Part shown: positions 1-9,742 of the stretch, in pieces
Layout: each line of letters opens with the position of its first letter
How positions within the stretch are numbered: position 1 is the first letter of the stretch
NCBI GenBank assembly: GCA_000803105.1
Contig: JTDA01000023.1
Coordinates: 1-38,259 of the forward strand
From: Coprobacter secundus
Lineage (GTDB): Bacteria; Bacteroidota; Bacteroidia; Bacteroidales; Coprobacteraceae
Direction of reading: 5' to 3'
DNA: 38,259 nt
Program-made: the position numbers and the translations under genes
Notes under the pieces: model-generated
Seen by the model: only the letters and a program-made list of their open reading frames with translations
Databases searched by the model: none
Told to the model about the DNA's origin: nothing

Positions 1-1502
1 CGTTTTCTTTAGTAAGCCGCTTTGGGAAAGTCGGATACTGTAAATTTGATGTGCTTACACGTGAAGGATATGGTGTTCCTCAATGGTATAGAAATTTAGG
101 AGAAGATGAGAATACTCCGCTATCTCGGATTATTGGAGTATATGAACATGTGCATGAAGAAGACCGGCAAGCTTTATTTGATTTTATAACTCAAGTAAAG
201 TTGGGGGATATTGAGAGCTTTAGTAAAGACTTACGGATTTGTACTTCGGAGGGAGAATATAAATGGACTCGAGTAAATGTAATTCGTAATCCTATGGATG
301 AGAATCCTGATTCATTGGAAATGATTTGTGTGAATTATGATATTACTGAGTTGAAAAATGCAGAAGATGAGTTAATCAATGCAAAGGAAAAAGCAGAGCA
401 AAGTGATATGCTAAAGTCGGCATTTTTAGCAAATATGAGTCATGAAATGCGGACACCGTTAAATGCCATAGTGGGTTTTTCTGAATTATTGTTTGATACA
501 GAGGAACAAGAAGAAAAGCAGGAATATATTTCTATTGTACGTGATAATAATGAACTTTTACTTCAGTTGATATCAGATATTCTCGACCTTTCTAAGATTG
601 AATCCGGTACCCTTGAGTTTGTTATGGGGCGTATCGATGTGAATTTATTATGTGAAGATTTAGTACGTTCTTTGCGAATGAAGGTTTCTGAGAAGGTAGA
701 GCTTTTATTTGAAGATTATCAGTCCGGAATGTATATAATAGGGGATAGAAATCGCATTTATCAGGTTATTTCTAATTTTGTAAATAATGCGATTAAGTTT
801 ACGACTAAAGGTAGAATTTCAGTTGGATATTATTTAGAGGGTGATTATCTGAAGTTTTATGTTAGAGATACAGGGGTTGGGATTGCACCGGATAAAGTAG
901 AGCATATTTTTGACCGTTTTATTAAGTTAGACAATTTTGTTCATGGTACAGGTTTGGGCCTGTCTATTTGTAAAAGTCTGGTAGAACAGATGGGAGGACA
1001 GATAGGGGTGGAATCGGAACAGGGAAAAGGTTCATGCTTTTGGTTTACTTATCCTCTGAAGAATTTGAATCAATTGGAAACACATTCACATAGCTTAAAC
1101 ACTATGGAAAAGGTGTCTGAGATTGTGGAAAAGAAGCCTGTTATTTTGGTTGCGGAAGATACGGATAGTAATTTTTTGCTTGTATCTACTATATTGAAAA
1201 GAGATTATGAAATAATACGTGCTCATGATGGAGTAGAAGCTATTGAATTTACTGAAAAGTATATTCCTTGTGGTATTCTTATGGATATAAGGATGCCTCG
1301 TATCGATGGGATCGAAGCTACTTATAAGATACGGGAAATGGGATATGATATGCCTATCATTGCCGTTACTGCATTTGCTTTTGACCGAGACCGTCAAAAG
1401 ATGTTGGATGCAGGGTGTAATGACTATATAACCAAACCTCTCTCTTCAGCAATTTTAAAATCAACGATAAAGAAATGGTTGGAAAAGGAAATTATGTTTT
1501 AA
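1..1502 (+). CDS. hybrid PAS sensor histidine kinase with receiver domain (5' truncated by window edge)
   Basis: The reading frame is open to the left edge of the window, so the N-terminus is missing; the GTG at 51 is only an internal codon. Numbering from that codon, the visible order is the end of a PAS fold (to about residue 105), a short linker helix, a HisKA dimerisation domain with the H-box ANMSHEMRTPLN (phospho-acceptor His131), a HATPase domain (N-box NFVNNAIKF, G1 DTGVGI, G2 GTGLGLSI) and a C-terminal receiver with acceptor Asp412 in LMDIRMP and the conserved Lys of TKPL. It is a phosphorelay kinase that would pass phosphate from His to its own Asp and then probably to an Hpt partner not seen here. 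No DNA-binding domain follows. It converges on the HTCS gene with a 14-base gap. The ligand is unknown. The family call is firm; any membrane segment would lie outside the window. Confidence 0.95.
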   Translation, partial: FSLVSRFGKVGYCKFDVLTREGYGVPQWYRNLGEDENTPLSRIIGVYEHVHEEDRQALFDFITQVKLGDIESFSKDLRICTSEGEYKWTRVNVIRNPMDENPDSLEMICVNYDITELKNAEDELINAKEKAEQSDMLKSAFLANMSHEMRTPLNAIVGFSELLFDTEEQEEKQEYISIVRDNNELLLQLISDILDLSKIESGTLEFVMGRIDVNLLCEDLVRSLRMKVSEKVELLFEDYQSGMYIIGDRNRIYQVISNFVNNAIKFTTKGRISVGYYLEGDYLKFYVRDTGVGIAPDKVEHIFDRFIKLDNFVHGTGLGLSICKSLVEQMGGQIGVESEQGKGSCFWFTYPLKNLNQLETHSHSLNTMEKVSEIVEKKPVILVAEDTDSNFLLVSTILKRDYEIIRAHDGVEAIEFTEKYIPCGILMDIRMPRIDGIEATYKIREMGYDMPIIAVTAFAFDRDRQKMLDAGCNDYITKPLSSAILKSTIKKWLEKEIMF

Positions 1503-1516
1503 GTTTATTGTATATC

Positions 1517-4500
1517 CTATTGCTGATGTTTACTTTTCATTCCTAAAACTTCGCGTGGACTGATTTGGTTTACTTCTACGAATAAACGAGTAAAATGAGA
1601 ATAATTTGTATAACCTATTTCATACATAGTTTCAGTTATATTCAAACCTTTTTCTTTCATTAGGTTATATGCTTTTTTCATTTTTATTTCCTTTATGTAT
1701 TGTGAGGGTTTTTTATTTATAATTGCAATCATTTTGCGATATAGTTGCATGCGAGACATTGCCATAATATGGCAGATTTCATCAATTCCAAATTCTGAAG
1801 AGGAAATATTTTCAAGAACAATATTTTTGAAATTGGTAAGAAAAGACAGTTCTCGCTCATTCAATTTTTCTGTTCCATTACATATTTCTTCTTTTTTCTT
1901 TTGTGTAAGTTTTAGTAAATTGTTTACTCTTAATTTTAGGACTTGAGGGTTGAATGGTTTAGTGATATAATCGTCAGCTCCATATGATAACCCTTCTATC
2001 TCACTTTCTTGATTGGTTTTGGCAGTCAGTAATATAATTGGAATATGACTGGTACGTATATCGTTTTTGGCTTTTTGTGTAAATTCGATTCCATCCATTA
2101 CAGGCATCATTATGTCACTGATAATGATATCTGGGATATTGCTAAAGGCAAGATTCAGACCTTCCTTTCCATTATTTCCCACTATAACTTTTGCGCTGTA
2201 CGAAAGAAGAGTGACGATGTAATCTCTTAATTCAAAGTTATCTTCAATAACCAAAATCAAAGGCTTGTTTCTAGCTTTTTCCTGTGTATCTGTATGGTCA
2301 TTTGTTGGGATGACAGAAGTATGTATATCGGGTTCCTCTTCTATCAGACCTTGATAAGCTTCTTTGGTGTTGGGTATCTCAAGAGTGAATATTGAGCCCT
2401 CGCCTATGTGACTTTTCACAGAAATATTTCCTAAATGAAGTGTTGCTAAATTTTTGCAAAGATTCAGGCCTACACCGGTGCCTCCTACTGTCCCTGGAAC
2501 TTGGTAGAAACGGTCAAATATTTTATCTATTTCTTTTTCGTCAATACCGATACCTGTATCTTCTACAGAAATATGTACTGTCGAGTTGTCGCTACTCTGA
2601 GAAGAATAAATCGCTATGCGTCCATTTTCTGGAGTATATTTTATTGCATTTGAGAGTAGATTGAAACAGATTTTTCTGATGACTTCTTTATCACACCAGA
2701 AATATTCACAGACCATATCGTTGTAATATTCAAGTATTATATTTTTTTGTTGGGCGATTGCTGAGAAGTCTTCTTTGATATTTGTTAATAATTGGGGGAG
2801 ATTTTCCTGTTTGATGCAAAGTGTGTATTTTTCGTTTATGACTTTTCTGAAATCTAGAAATTGGCTGATTAGTTGTAATAGTCTGTCGGCATTATTTTTT
2901 ATTATTTGGAGACGTGATCTTAAAAATTCATCTTTATATGATTTTTCGATCAGCTCTTCTACTGGAGCCGAAATCAACGATAAAGGAGTACGTAACTCGT
3001 GAGTTATATTGGTATGATATTTCAATTTTACCTCGGCAATTTCCATTTCTTTTTTATGTTCGAGGTGTTCCATGAATAGTTGTTTTTTTATCTTAGCTCT
3101 ATCACTAAAGTATTTGTATATAAAATATCCCGCAGAAAATATAAATATGAAATATAGTAGATACGCATATCCTGTTTCCCAAGGAGCTGGGTTTATAGTG
3201 ATAGGAAGTGTTTTGGCTGTTTCATTCCAAATACCGTCGCAATTGGAACTTTTGACTAATAATTTATATTTTCCGGGGGGGATATTTGTAAATGTTGCTG
3301 ACTTAATATTATTGTTTACCTCAGTCCATTCGTCACTAAAACCTTCAAGTTTGTACATGAATAGGTTTTTTGCCGGGTTACTAAAATGTAGTGCGGCAAA
3401 TTCTATAGTAAAGTTATTTTCATTATACTTGAGTTCCAATTGGTCTGTAAATTCTAAGGAACTGGTAAGCAGCTCTCTTCCATTAAATTTTTCATGTGGC
3501 AAAATTCTTGTATTGTTTATTTTTAATGCGGTTAACTGAGTTTCAGGAGGTATATTATTGGTTTTGAGGGAGGGAAGGTCTATGATATCGATACCCTTGA
3601 TGCTACCGATGTAGAGTTGGTCTGTTTTCGAATCGTACAAAGCCCCTTCAGATAAGATATTCGTTGAGAGTCCGTCTGTATTCAGATAATTCATTACACT
3701 GTAATCTTTTAAAGAATACCGTAAAAGCCCGAGGCTGGTACTTAGCCATAAATTTTGGGCATTATCTTCTACAATGGAGGCAATTTTATATGTTTGTACT
3801 CTGGGGTCATTGCTTTCAGTTGCCAGAGAGTATCCTCCAGTTTCATTTTTTATAAGTTTTTTGAGTCCGGAATCTGTTCCTATATAAATGTTTTGATTCG
3901 ATGCTTTTAGTATCGACCATACATGTTCGTTTTTTTCTTGGCTTAATTTGCTAATCGATTCTATATTTTTAATATCACCGTTATTATATAGAGTTGCCTT
4001 TAATAATCCTGCATTTTTTGTCCCTATTAATAATGTATTGTCTTTTTCGTCAAAAAAAAGTTTGGTAATGTTATTTATTACTCTTATAGAGCTTGTCGGC
4101 TGTATATCGTTTAGTTTATATGCCAGTTTATTACCCGATTTTTTTATTTGTAAAAGACCATTTCTCATACCTATCCAAATTGTATTTTTATTATCTGTAC
4201 ATAATGCGTACGGGCCATCAAAGGGATAGGCATTTTGAGGTAATCCTGGTTGGTTTTTTAATGAGATTATTTTTTTTATGTTACCATCAGGAATCATATA
4301 TATGTTATGTAAAGAAGTTATCCAGATATTTCCTTCTATGTCTTCTATAATGTCATATATGTTTTCATTTATTTCGTTAATACGTAATATTTTATCTGAT
4401 TTGCAGTTATTTATGATAAATATTCCATTGTTGGTTCCTGCCCATATCCTATTATATCGGTCTTTTATTAAAGATTGTATAAAAAGTTTGTCGATAGCTT

Positions 4501-5554
4501 TTGGATGATTTAGAGAGTAATGATAGATTGATTTGGCATTCAGGTCAAATCGGGCTATGCCGTCCATAAATGAAGTTATCCATACATTCATGGTTCTGTC
4601 AAGCATAAGTGATTTCATTTCATTATTATTCCAAAAATCATTTTTGGAAAATGAGACCTTTTCAAAAGTGAAGTTATTATCGTTTTGATGTATCCAAAAT
4701 AATTCAGTCGTTGTAGATAAAAGGTAAAGACGGTCGGTGATGGGTAATATTCTTCTAAAAGCTCCGGAAGGATGGAAATCTAAAATATATGGGTTTTCAA
4801 GGTAATTTTGTATTTTTTGATGTAATGTAGAATAATAATATATTTCGGAATTAGTAATTATCCAAATATTTCCAATACTGTCTTTTAATATCTGTTTTAC
4901 ATGGTCAGACATTTTTTTTACCAGTTTAAAATCGCTTTCACTTTTATTTTTTAAGAACAATCCTTTTGGAGTTGCAGCAATGATATTTCCATTATCATCG
5001 TGTCCGATAGATACGGTGTATTGTAATATATTCTCTTCCGAATTTCCTTTTAGAGAGTAATGTTCTATATGTATTTTGTTGTCAGTAGTGAAAGTTATCT
5101 TATGGGGCCCGTTTGTTGTTCCCACCCACATTTCGTCTCCATTTTTATCGAAGCAGCTTATTTGGTTGTCTGTCAATTGTCCTTTGTGTTTTGAATCGGC
5201 CATATAACGAGTGATACATTCTGTTTTCAGGTTATAACAGTTCAAGCCTCCTCCGTCGGTTCCTATCCAAAGTTCGTCTCTTTCGGGCCACTCTTGCAAA
5301 GAAAGTATTCGGTTGTCGCTTATTGAGTTGGTATTTTGCGGATTGTGGCGAAATAAAAGGAAACTATTACCATCGTATCGATTGAGTCCGTCGTATGTTC
5401 CTATCCAAATAAATCCCTGTTTGTCTTGTAATATACATTCTACATCTTGTTGAGATAAGCCATCTTTACCGGAAAGGGTGATTAACCGATAATCGTTTGA
5501 TAAGATATTCCCTGAAAAGCAAATAAGACTTAAAATGGTCAGAAGACGTTTCAT
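1517..5554 (-). CDS. hybrid two-component system (HTCS) regulator: beta-propeller sensor, kinase, receiver, AraC HTH
   Basis: I start it at the ATG at 5554, because the protein then opens with a signal peptide (MKRLLTILSLICFSG); an in-frame ATG at 5635 would put 27 charged residues in front. The 1345-residue product has a periplasmic two-propeller sensor of Reg_prop repeats (recurring W-I-G-T blades), a Y_Y_Y domain at about 705-780, one membrane helix at about 790-812, HisKA with His852 in NITHELRTP, a HATPase domain (NLLSNAIKY, DTGIGI), a receiver with Asp1147 in SDIMMP, and a C-terminal AraC-type HTH over roughly the last 105 residues. HTCS proteins of Bacteroidota sense oligosaccharides in the periplasm and activate adjacent polysaccharide-utilisation genes. 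Here the divergent neighbour is a beta-helix glycosidase-like gene, so it probably controls region 5870-13540. All catalytic motifs look intact. Confidence 0.97.
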   Translation of the reverse strand: MKRLLTILSLICFSGNILSNDYRLITLSGKDGLSQQDVECILQDKQGFIWIGTYDGLNRYDGNSFLLFRHNPQNTNSISDNRILSLQEWPERDELWIGTDGGGLNCYNLKTECITRYMADSKHKGQLTDNQISCFDKNGDEMWVGTTNGPHKITFTTDNKIHIEHYSLKGNSEENILQYTVSIGHDDNGNIIAATPKGLFLKNKSESDFKLVKKMSDHVKQILKDSIGNIWIITNSEIYYYSTLHQKIQNYLENPYILDFHPSGAFRRILPITDRLYLLSTTTELFWIHQNDNNFTFEKVSFSKNDFWNNNEMKSLMLDRTMNVWITSFMDGIARFDLNAKSIYHYSLNHPKAIDKLFIQSLIKDRYNRIWAGTNNGIFIINNCKSDKILRINEINENIYDIIEDIEGNIWITSLHNIYMIPDGNIKKIISLKNQPGLPQNAYPFDGPYALCTDNKNTIWIGMRNGLLQIKKSGNKLAYKLNDIQPTSSIRVINNITKLFFDEKDNTLLIGTKNAGLLKATLYNNGDIKNIESISKLSQEKNEHVWSILKASNQNIYIGTDSGLKKLIKNETGGYSLATESNDPRVQTYKIASIVEDNAQNLWLSTSLGLLRYSLKDYSVMNYLNTDGLSTNILSEGALYDSKTDQLYIGSIKGIDIIDLPSLKTNNIPPETQLTALKINNTRILPHEKFNGRELLTSSLEFTDQLELKYNENNFTIEFAALHFSNPAKNLFMYKLEGFSDEWTEVNNNIKSATFTNIPPGKYKLLVKSSNCDGIWNETAKTLPITINPAPWETGYAYLLYFIFIFSAGYFIYKYFSDRAKIKKQLFMEHLEHKKEMEIAEVKLKYHTNITHELRTPLSLISAPVEELIEKSYKDEFLRSRLQIIKNNADRLLQLISQFLDFRKVINEKYTLCIKQENLPQLLTNIKEDFSAIAQQKNIILEYYNDMVCEYFWCDKEVIRKICFNLLSNAIKYTPENGRIAIYSSQSSDNSTVHISVEDTGIGIDEKEIDKIFDRFYQVPGTVGGTGVGLNLCKNLATLHLGNISVKSHIGEGSIFTLEIPNTKEAYQGLIEEEPDIHTSVIPTNDHTDTQEKARNKPLILVIEDNFELRDYIVTLLSYSAKVIVGNNGKEGLNLAFSNIPDIIISDIMMPVMDGIEFTQKAKNDIRTSHIPIILLTAKTNQESEIEGLSYGADDYITKPFNPQVLKLRVNNLLKLTQKKKEEICNGTEKLNERELSFLTNFKNIVLENISSSEFGIDEICHIMAMSRMQLYRKMIAIINKKPSQYIKEIKMKKAYNLMKEKGLNITETMYEIGYTNYSHFTRLFVEVNQISPREVLGMKSKHQQ

Positions 5555-5740
5555 GGTTATAATTTTGAGGTTTATAGAGTATATTTTTTGTAAAATAACA
5601 GATTTAAATATATATATCTTTTTTGGTTTGGACAACTATAAAGCTCTTCTTTGATGTGATATGATACAATTGGTAATATTATTGTTTTAAATGGTAAGAA
5701 TCCGAGGCTTCATTTTCTATTTTTTTATGGATGAAGGAGA

Positions 5741-5776
5741 CAATTGGTGTCGTAACTTTTTACGATGTTACAATTG
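5741..5776. promoter_or_regulatory. imperfect inverted repeat, candidate HTCS operator
   Basis: Two CAATTG hexamers (5741-5746 and 5771-5776) flank a perfect inverted pair, TCGTAA (5750-5755) and TTACGA (5760-5765), separated by four T-rich bases. The arms differ by a two-base bulge. It lies about 95-130 bases upstream of the beta-helix gene and next to the HTCS gene. A related half-site occurs before the GH127 gene at 11617. A role as operator is inferred from position. Confidence 0.4.
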
Positions 5777-5801
5777 ATATGAATTTCGATAATATATGTA
5801 T

Positions 5802-5834
5802 AATCAAAAAAGTAAATAGAAATTACTTTTGATT
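5802..5834. promoter_or_regulatory. imperfect inverted repeat close to the beta-helix gene start
   Basis: AATCAA...AAGTAA at 5802-5815 is mirrored by TTACTTTTGATT at 5823-5834, with a seven-base spacer and a two-base length difference between arms. It sits 35-68 bases before the ATG at 5870, where it could overlap a promoter or form a hairpin in the leader. AT-richness makes chance pairing possible. Confidence 0.3.
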
Positions 5835-5869
5835 CAGAAAAACTTTGTTTAACCTATCAACGTATCAAT

Positions 5870-7819
5870 ATGAGAAAAACATTACTTCTATTCATTTCTT
5901 TTATTTTTTGCTGGTGTGTTTATGCTGAGAATTATCCGAGTTTAAGGGATATCTTAAATAGCCAGATTAATAATTCTGTAATTGATATTCCCAAAGGAAC
6001 GTATGTCCTTGATTTAGTAGATATTCAAGATGCTTATGCTTTTAGAAATAAGAAAAATGTAATAATCAATGGTAACGGTTCTACCATTATTTGTAATCGT
6101 CAATCACAAGCGTTTTATTTTGAAAATTGCGAAAATCTTACATTTTCAAATTTTTTCATTGAATATGATCCACCATGTTCTACCCAAGGCACGATTATGG
6201 CAATTAATGGCTCCACTTGGGATGTTGCTGTGCATGATGGTTATCCGGCAGAAACGGAGACGGATGATTATAGCTTAGGATTAGGGCGTGTACAAGTGTA
6301 TGATAAAGATAATAGAGAATTGGTCCGTAATTATACGACAACTTCTGCAGCAAGTTGTACTAAGACGGGAGATCATATGTTAAGTTTGGTAGTGAATAAT
6401 CCGAGTTCGTCAGTAAAGGTAGGTGATTATGTTGCCTTGGATGTTGTTGCAAAAGGTTGGGTAGGTGCTCATACCATAATATTGAGTAATTGTAAGCAAA
6501 TGAAATTGGATAATATTGTCGTATATGATTCTAATTGTTTCTCTTTTTTGGAGTATGATTGTGAGCAGACGCATTATTATAGGTGCAAAGTGACACGTAA
6601 GGTTGGTGATCCTAAGTATAGTCAGGATCGGGTAAGAGCCGGTATTGCCGATGCTCTTCATAGTAAGTATGCCAAAGTCGGTCCTATTATAGAAGAATGT
6701 ATTTTGGAACACAGTGGGGACGATTGTATCGCTATAAATGGTAATTTCTATCCTATATATAAAGTGGATCAGGCAAGTGGTTATGTTTATTTTTTAACAA
6801 CGGAAAGTTCATTGAATGGAGTCAGAGTAAAAGCCAATGATAATGTAGTGTGTGTAAACAATGATGGAACTGTTAGAGGGCGTTCTGTAGCCGAAGAAAT
6901 ATCTTTTGTTAGCCCTTATCCGTCTCAATCGGAGATTAATGCGTGTTTTGCTAAGTTATCTTCAGTTACGGGTAAGGAAAATTATACAAAAGGGGTACGG
7001 GTGAAATTGGCTACATGGGTAAACGGCCTAGCTGTAGGAGATGTATTTTATTCTAATGATCGTATTGGCAGCGGTTTTAAGGTAATAAATAATCAGGTAG
7101 GTCACAATCGCTCAAGAGCTATTTTAATTAAAGCTTCAGATGGTATTATACAAGGCAATACGATAGAAGGGAGTGGGATGAGTGGCATAGCGATAGCTCC
7201 GGAATTTTATTGGATGGAAGCCGGGTGTTCGAGCAATGTAGAGATTGCTAATAATACGATACGTAATTGTATGTTTGATGCTGATATGGATTGGACATCT
7301 CAAGCTGGAGCTTTAGTTGTAGTAGCACAAGCTCCTAATGGTAAATTAGCTCCTGCAGGTACATTTCAAAATATACATATACATGGTAATACTATCGAAG
7401 GTTGTCCTCAGCCATGTGTGTTCTTGAATGCAATAGAAGAAGGTTATTTTTATGATAATACAATTGTACCTGACCCGAATATGATTCGTACCCATGGGTC
7501 CAGCTTTGGGGTGTCTAATTCAAGGCCGATAGAGGTAATAAATTGTGTGTATCTTCAGGAAAGCCCTCCGGTAGGTATTACAGGTTCAAAAACTGACTCA
7601 AAACGCATTATTATAGATGCAAATGGATATTTACGATTGGATAGATTATCTGGAGATGAACAGGTATTGATTTCGATATATGATATGTTTGGCGGCATGG
7701 TAAAGTCACAACGATTAGATAAGTCGGATATATTGCCAGTCTCTTTGTCAAAAGGTGTGTATATAATTGTCGTTCAGGGAAGTGACACCGTTTTTTCTGA
7801 AAAAGTGATAATACCGTGA
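5870..7819 (+). CDS. secreted right-handed beta-helix protein, GH110-like, with T9SS C-terminal tail
   Basis: A 649-residue protein with a Sec signal peptide (about residues 1-19, ending WCVYA). The body has the N-rich, V/I-rich rungs of a right-handed parallel beta-helix. The stretch ADALHSKYAKVGP followed by SGDDCIAINGN (Gly283-Asp284-Asp285) resembles the paired-aspartate active-site region of GH110 exo-alpha-1,3-galactosidases, so a galactosidase role is plausible but unproven; another helix-fold hydrolase or lyase is possible. The last roughly 75 residues look like a type A T9SS sorting domain (YDMFGGMV, KGVYIIVVQG), although the usual YPNP opening motif is absent. The product should be exported across the outer membrane. 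It is first in the cluster divergent from the HTCS gene and is 44 bases ahead of the next beta-helix gene, so the two are probably co-transcribed. Confidence 0.85.
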   Translation: MRKTLLLFISFIFCWCVYAENYPSLRDILNSQINNSVIDIPKGTYVLDLVDIQDAYAFRNKKNVIINGNGSTIICNRQSQAFYFENCENLTFSNFFIEYDPPCSTQGTIMAINGSTWDVAVHDGYPAETETDDYSLGLGRVQVYDKDNRELVRNYTTTSAASCTKTGDHMLSLVVNNPSSSVKVGDYVALDVVAKGWVGAHTIILSNCKQMKLDNIVVYDSNCFSFLEYDCEQTHYYRCKVTRKVGDPKYSQDRVRAGIADALHSKYAKVGPIIEECILEHSGDDCIAINGNFYPIYKVDQASGYVYFLTTESSLNGVRVKANDNVVCVNNDGTVRGRSVAEEISFVSPYPSQSEINACFAKLSSVTGKENYTKGVRVKLATWVNGLAVGDVFYSNDRIGSGFKVINNQVGHNRSRAILIKASDGIIQGNTIEGSGMSGIAIAPEFYWMEAGCSSNVEIANNTIRNCMFDADMDWTSQAGALVVVAQAPNGKLAPAGTFQNIHIHGNTIEGCPQPCVFLNAIEEGYFYDNTIVPDPNMIRTHGSSFGVSNSRPIEVINCVYLQESPPVGITGSKTDSKRIIIDANGYLRLDRLSGDEQVLISIYDMFGGMVKSQRLDKSDILPVSLSKGVYIIVVQGSDTVFSEKVIIP

Positions 7820-7863
7820 TTTTATGTAAAATTTTTTCTATTAATCTTTAATTTATTATACCT

Positions 7864-9660
7864 ATGAAAAGAATTTTATGTTTTATTTTATTATTGGGGA
7901 TTGTTTCTGTATTTGCAGCAAATTCGCAAGATATATTTTATGTAGATCCAATGTCTGAAAATGCCGATGATGCAAATCCGGGAACAGAGCAAGCTCCTTG
8001 GTTTACTTTTAATTCGAGTAAATGGACTGATGGATGTACCGTTATATTAAAAAGCTTGTATATTGTTGATGGGGTTACTACTGTCGATAAGGATAATGTC
8101 ACAGTAAAGGGCTTATCTAAAGACGATGTTTATATTATCGGATATGGTGATGGTGAGGAAGAAGGTGCATGTGATCGTATTTTTCAGGTTTTTGATAAAA
8201 ATTTTACATTGAAAGACGTAAGTTTGAGAAACTTGATGCAGCCCAAGCCTGTATCGGATACGGAAAAACCAAAGTGGGAGGGAATGCTTTTCTGCAATAA
8301 TGGGGCTACATTGAATCTTGAGAATGTGAACATAGAGAATGTTTCTTTACCGGGAGCACGAGGTGGTGCTATTTTTTCAGAAGGTACGCTGAATTGTAAA
8401 AATGTAAAGTTTGAGAATTGTTTAGCTGGTTTGGGAGCCGCTATTTATGTGAGTGGAAAGGGAAAAGTCCATTGTGAAGAATGTACTTTTTTGAATAATA
8501 GTGTAGCGGATAATTTTACTTTATGGAAATTAGGCGGAGCTATTTGCTCCCAAACGGCTGAAGCAGATATAAATATCGACAAATGTTATTTTGAAGGGAA
8601 TAACGGAGATTTGTCCGATCCTCCAACAAAAGGTGGAGCCATTTATATGTTTATTTATGAAGGTGCTGATAGTAAATTGTTTATTTCCAATTCGACTTTT
8701 TATAAGAATGTTGCTACGTTGGCAGGAGCTATCATGATAGAAAGACAAAATGATGATGGGACGGGCAGTATTGATTTTTCGTCTGTAAATAATACATTTA
8801 TAGAAAATCGGCAATTAGCAACGAATGATATGCACGGAACGGCAATAAAAATGCCTGGTTATTATGCTCCCGGTTACGGTGGTACTTTCAAGTTTATTAA
8901 TAATACTTTTTTTAGAAATCTGCCCAGTGATAAAGCTCAAGCTTCTATTGCTATGAATTCTTGGGGACAGGCAGAACTAATATTATTGAATAATTTGGTT
9001 ATAGACCAAGGTACAGATGGAGAAGGAAAACCGGTTGGTTGGTCTTGGGTGTTTGACGAATTGAATGGAGAGTATCCATTTAAGTCCGTGACAATTAAAA
9101 ATAATATATTTGATGATTTTGGTGGGGGATTAGGGGAAAATAGTATTCGTGCAGCACTAGATAATCCGGATAATAATAATACGATATTTGAAGAAACAGC
9201 TCAGAAAGCGACAGTAAAATTGGCTGAAACACTGGTATTTCCTAAAATAGGAGTACCCTATTTACCTATAATTGATAAAGAATCTGTTGCTATTGATAAA
9301 GGTGTGGATCAACATTTTATTGGTAGTAATAATGTGATTCCGGCAAATGATATTCGAGGCATTGCTATGGTCGGTAGTCATAAAGATTTGGGTGCGTATG
9401 AGTATAATGGAGAAATATTGGGAGTAGAGAAGGCAGAAATTGGGACGAAAGGTGTGGATGCATATCCCAATCCGTTTAAGGATATTATTATTTTTAATAA
9501 GAAGATTTCTTTAGTATCTATCTTCGATACGACAGGTGCATGTGTCTTGGCATCAGAGCAAGTAGCCTCTGTTGATGTTTCTGCCCTTCCTTCTGGTTTT
9601 TATATAGTTCGTATTGTTGATAACAAAGGGGCTGTATCTGTACAGAAAATGCAAAAATAG
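7864..9660 (+). CDS. secreted beta-helix repeat protein with choice-of-anchor-Q-like region and T9SS tail (paralogue 1)
   Basis: A 598-residue protein with a signal peptide (MKRILCFILLLGIVSVFAA). It opens with FYVDPMSENADDANPGT and APWFTFN, the start typical of Bacteroidota beta-helix proteins, then has repeated GGAI and F-x-N-N motifs like chlamydial Pmp-type rungs. Near residues 470-520 is a SVAIDKG ... DLGAYEY stretch typical of choice-of-anchor Q domains. The tail is a canonical T9SS type A sorting domain (AYPNPF, FDTTGACV, SGFYIVRI). It is a close relative of the following gene at 9743: both have G-T-x-x-A-P-W and KWTDGCTV near the N-terminus and the same domain order. I see no recognisable catalytic centre, so binding or cell-surface attachment is as likely as catalysis. 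A strong terminator follows. Confidence 0.88.
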   Translation: MKRILCFILLLGIVSVFAANSQDIFYVDPMSENADDANPGTEQAPWFTFNSSKWTDGCTVILKSLYIVDGVTTVDKDNVTVKGLSKDDVYIIGYGDGEEEGACDRIFQVFDKNFTLKDVSLRNLMQPKPVSDTEKPKWEGMLFCNNGATLNLENVNIENVSLPGARGGAIFSEGTLNCKNVKFENCLAGLGAAIYVSGKGKVHCEECTFLNNSVADNFTLWKLGGAICSQTAEADINIDKCYFEGNNGDLSDPPTKGGAIYMFIYEGADSKLFISNSTFYKNVATLAGAIMIERQNDDGTGSIDFSSVNNTFIENRQLATNDMHGTAIKMPGYYAPGYGGTFKFINNTFFRNLPSDKAQASIAMNSWGQAELILLNNLVIDQGTDGEGKPVGWSWVFDELNGEYPFKSVTIKNNIFDDFGGGLGENSIRAALDNPDNNNTIFEETAQKATVKLAETLVFPKIGVPYLPIIDKESVAIDKGVDQHFIGSNNVIPANDIRGIAMVGSHKDLGAYEYNGEILGVEKAEIGTKGVDAYPNPFKDIIIFNKKISLVSIFDTTGACVLASEQVASVDVSALPSGFYIVRIVDNKGAVSVQKMQK

Positions 9661-9663
9661 ATA

Positions 9664-9705
9664 TAACTCAAAAAAGCCAGTCATCAGGCTGGCTTTTTTG
9701 AGTTA
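9664..9705. terminator. strong bidirectional rho-independent terminator
   Basis: A perfect 17-base inverted repeat (9664-9680 and 9689-9705) encloses an 8-base loop. The GC core GCCAG/CTGGC is flanked by A6 on the left and T6 on the right, so it can terminate in either direction. It begins just after the stop codon at 9660 and separates the two paralogous beta-helix genes. Confidence 0.92.
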
Positions 9706-9742
9706 AAGTCCTTATTTATTCATATATTAATTTTTTATACCT

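Larger units (their letters stand above)
5555..5869. other. divergent intergenic control region between HTCS and beta-helix gene
   Basis: This AT-rich stretch holds the start regions of two divergent genes. I see two imperfect inverted repeats (5741-5776 and 5802-5834), annotated separately, and no convincing open reading frame or RNA gene. No clear TAnnTTTG -7 box precedes the gene at 5870, which would fit a promoter that depends on an activator. This is inference. Confidence 0.5.
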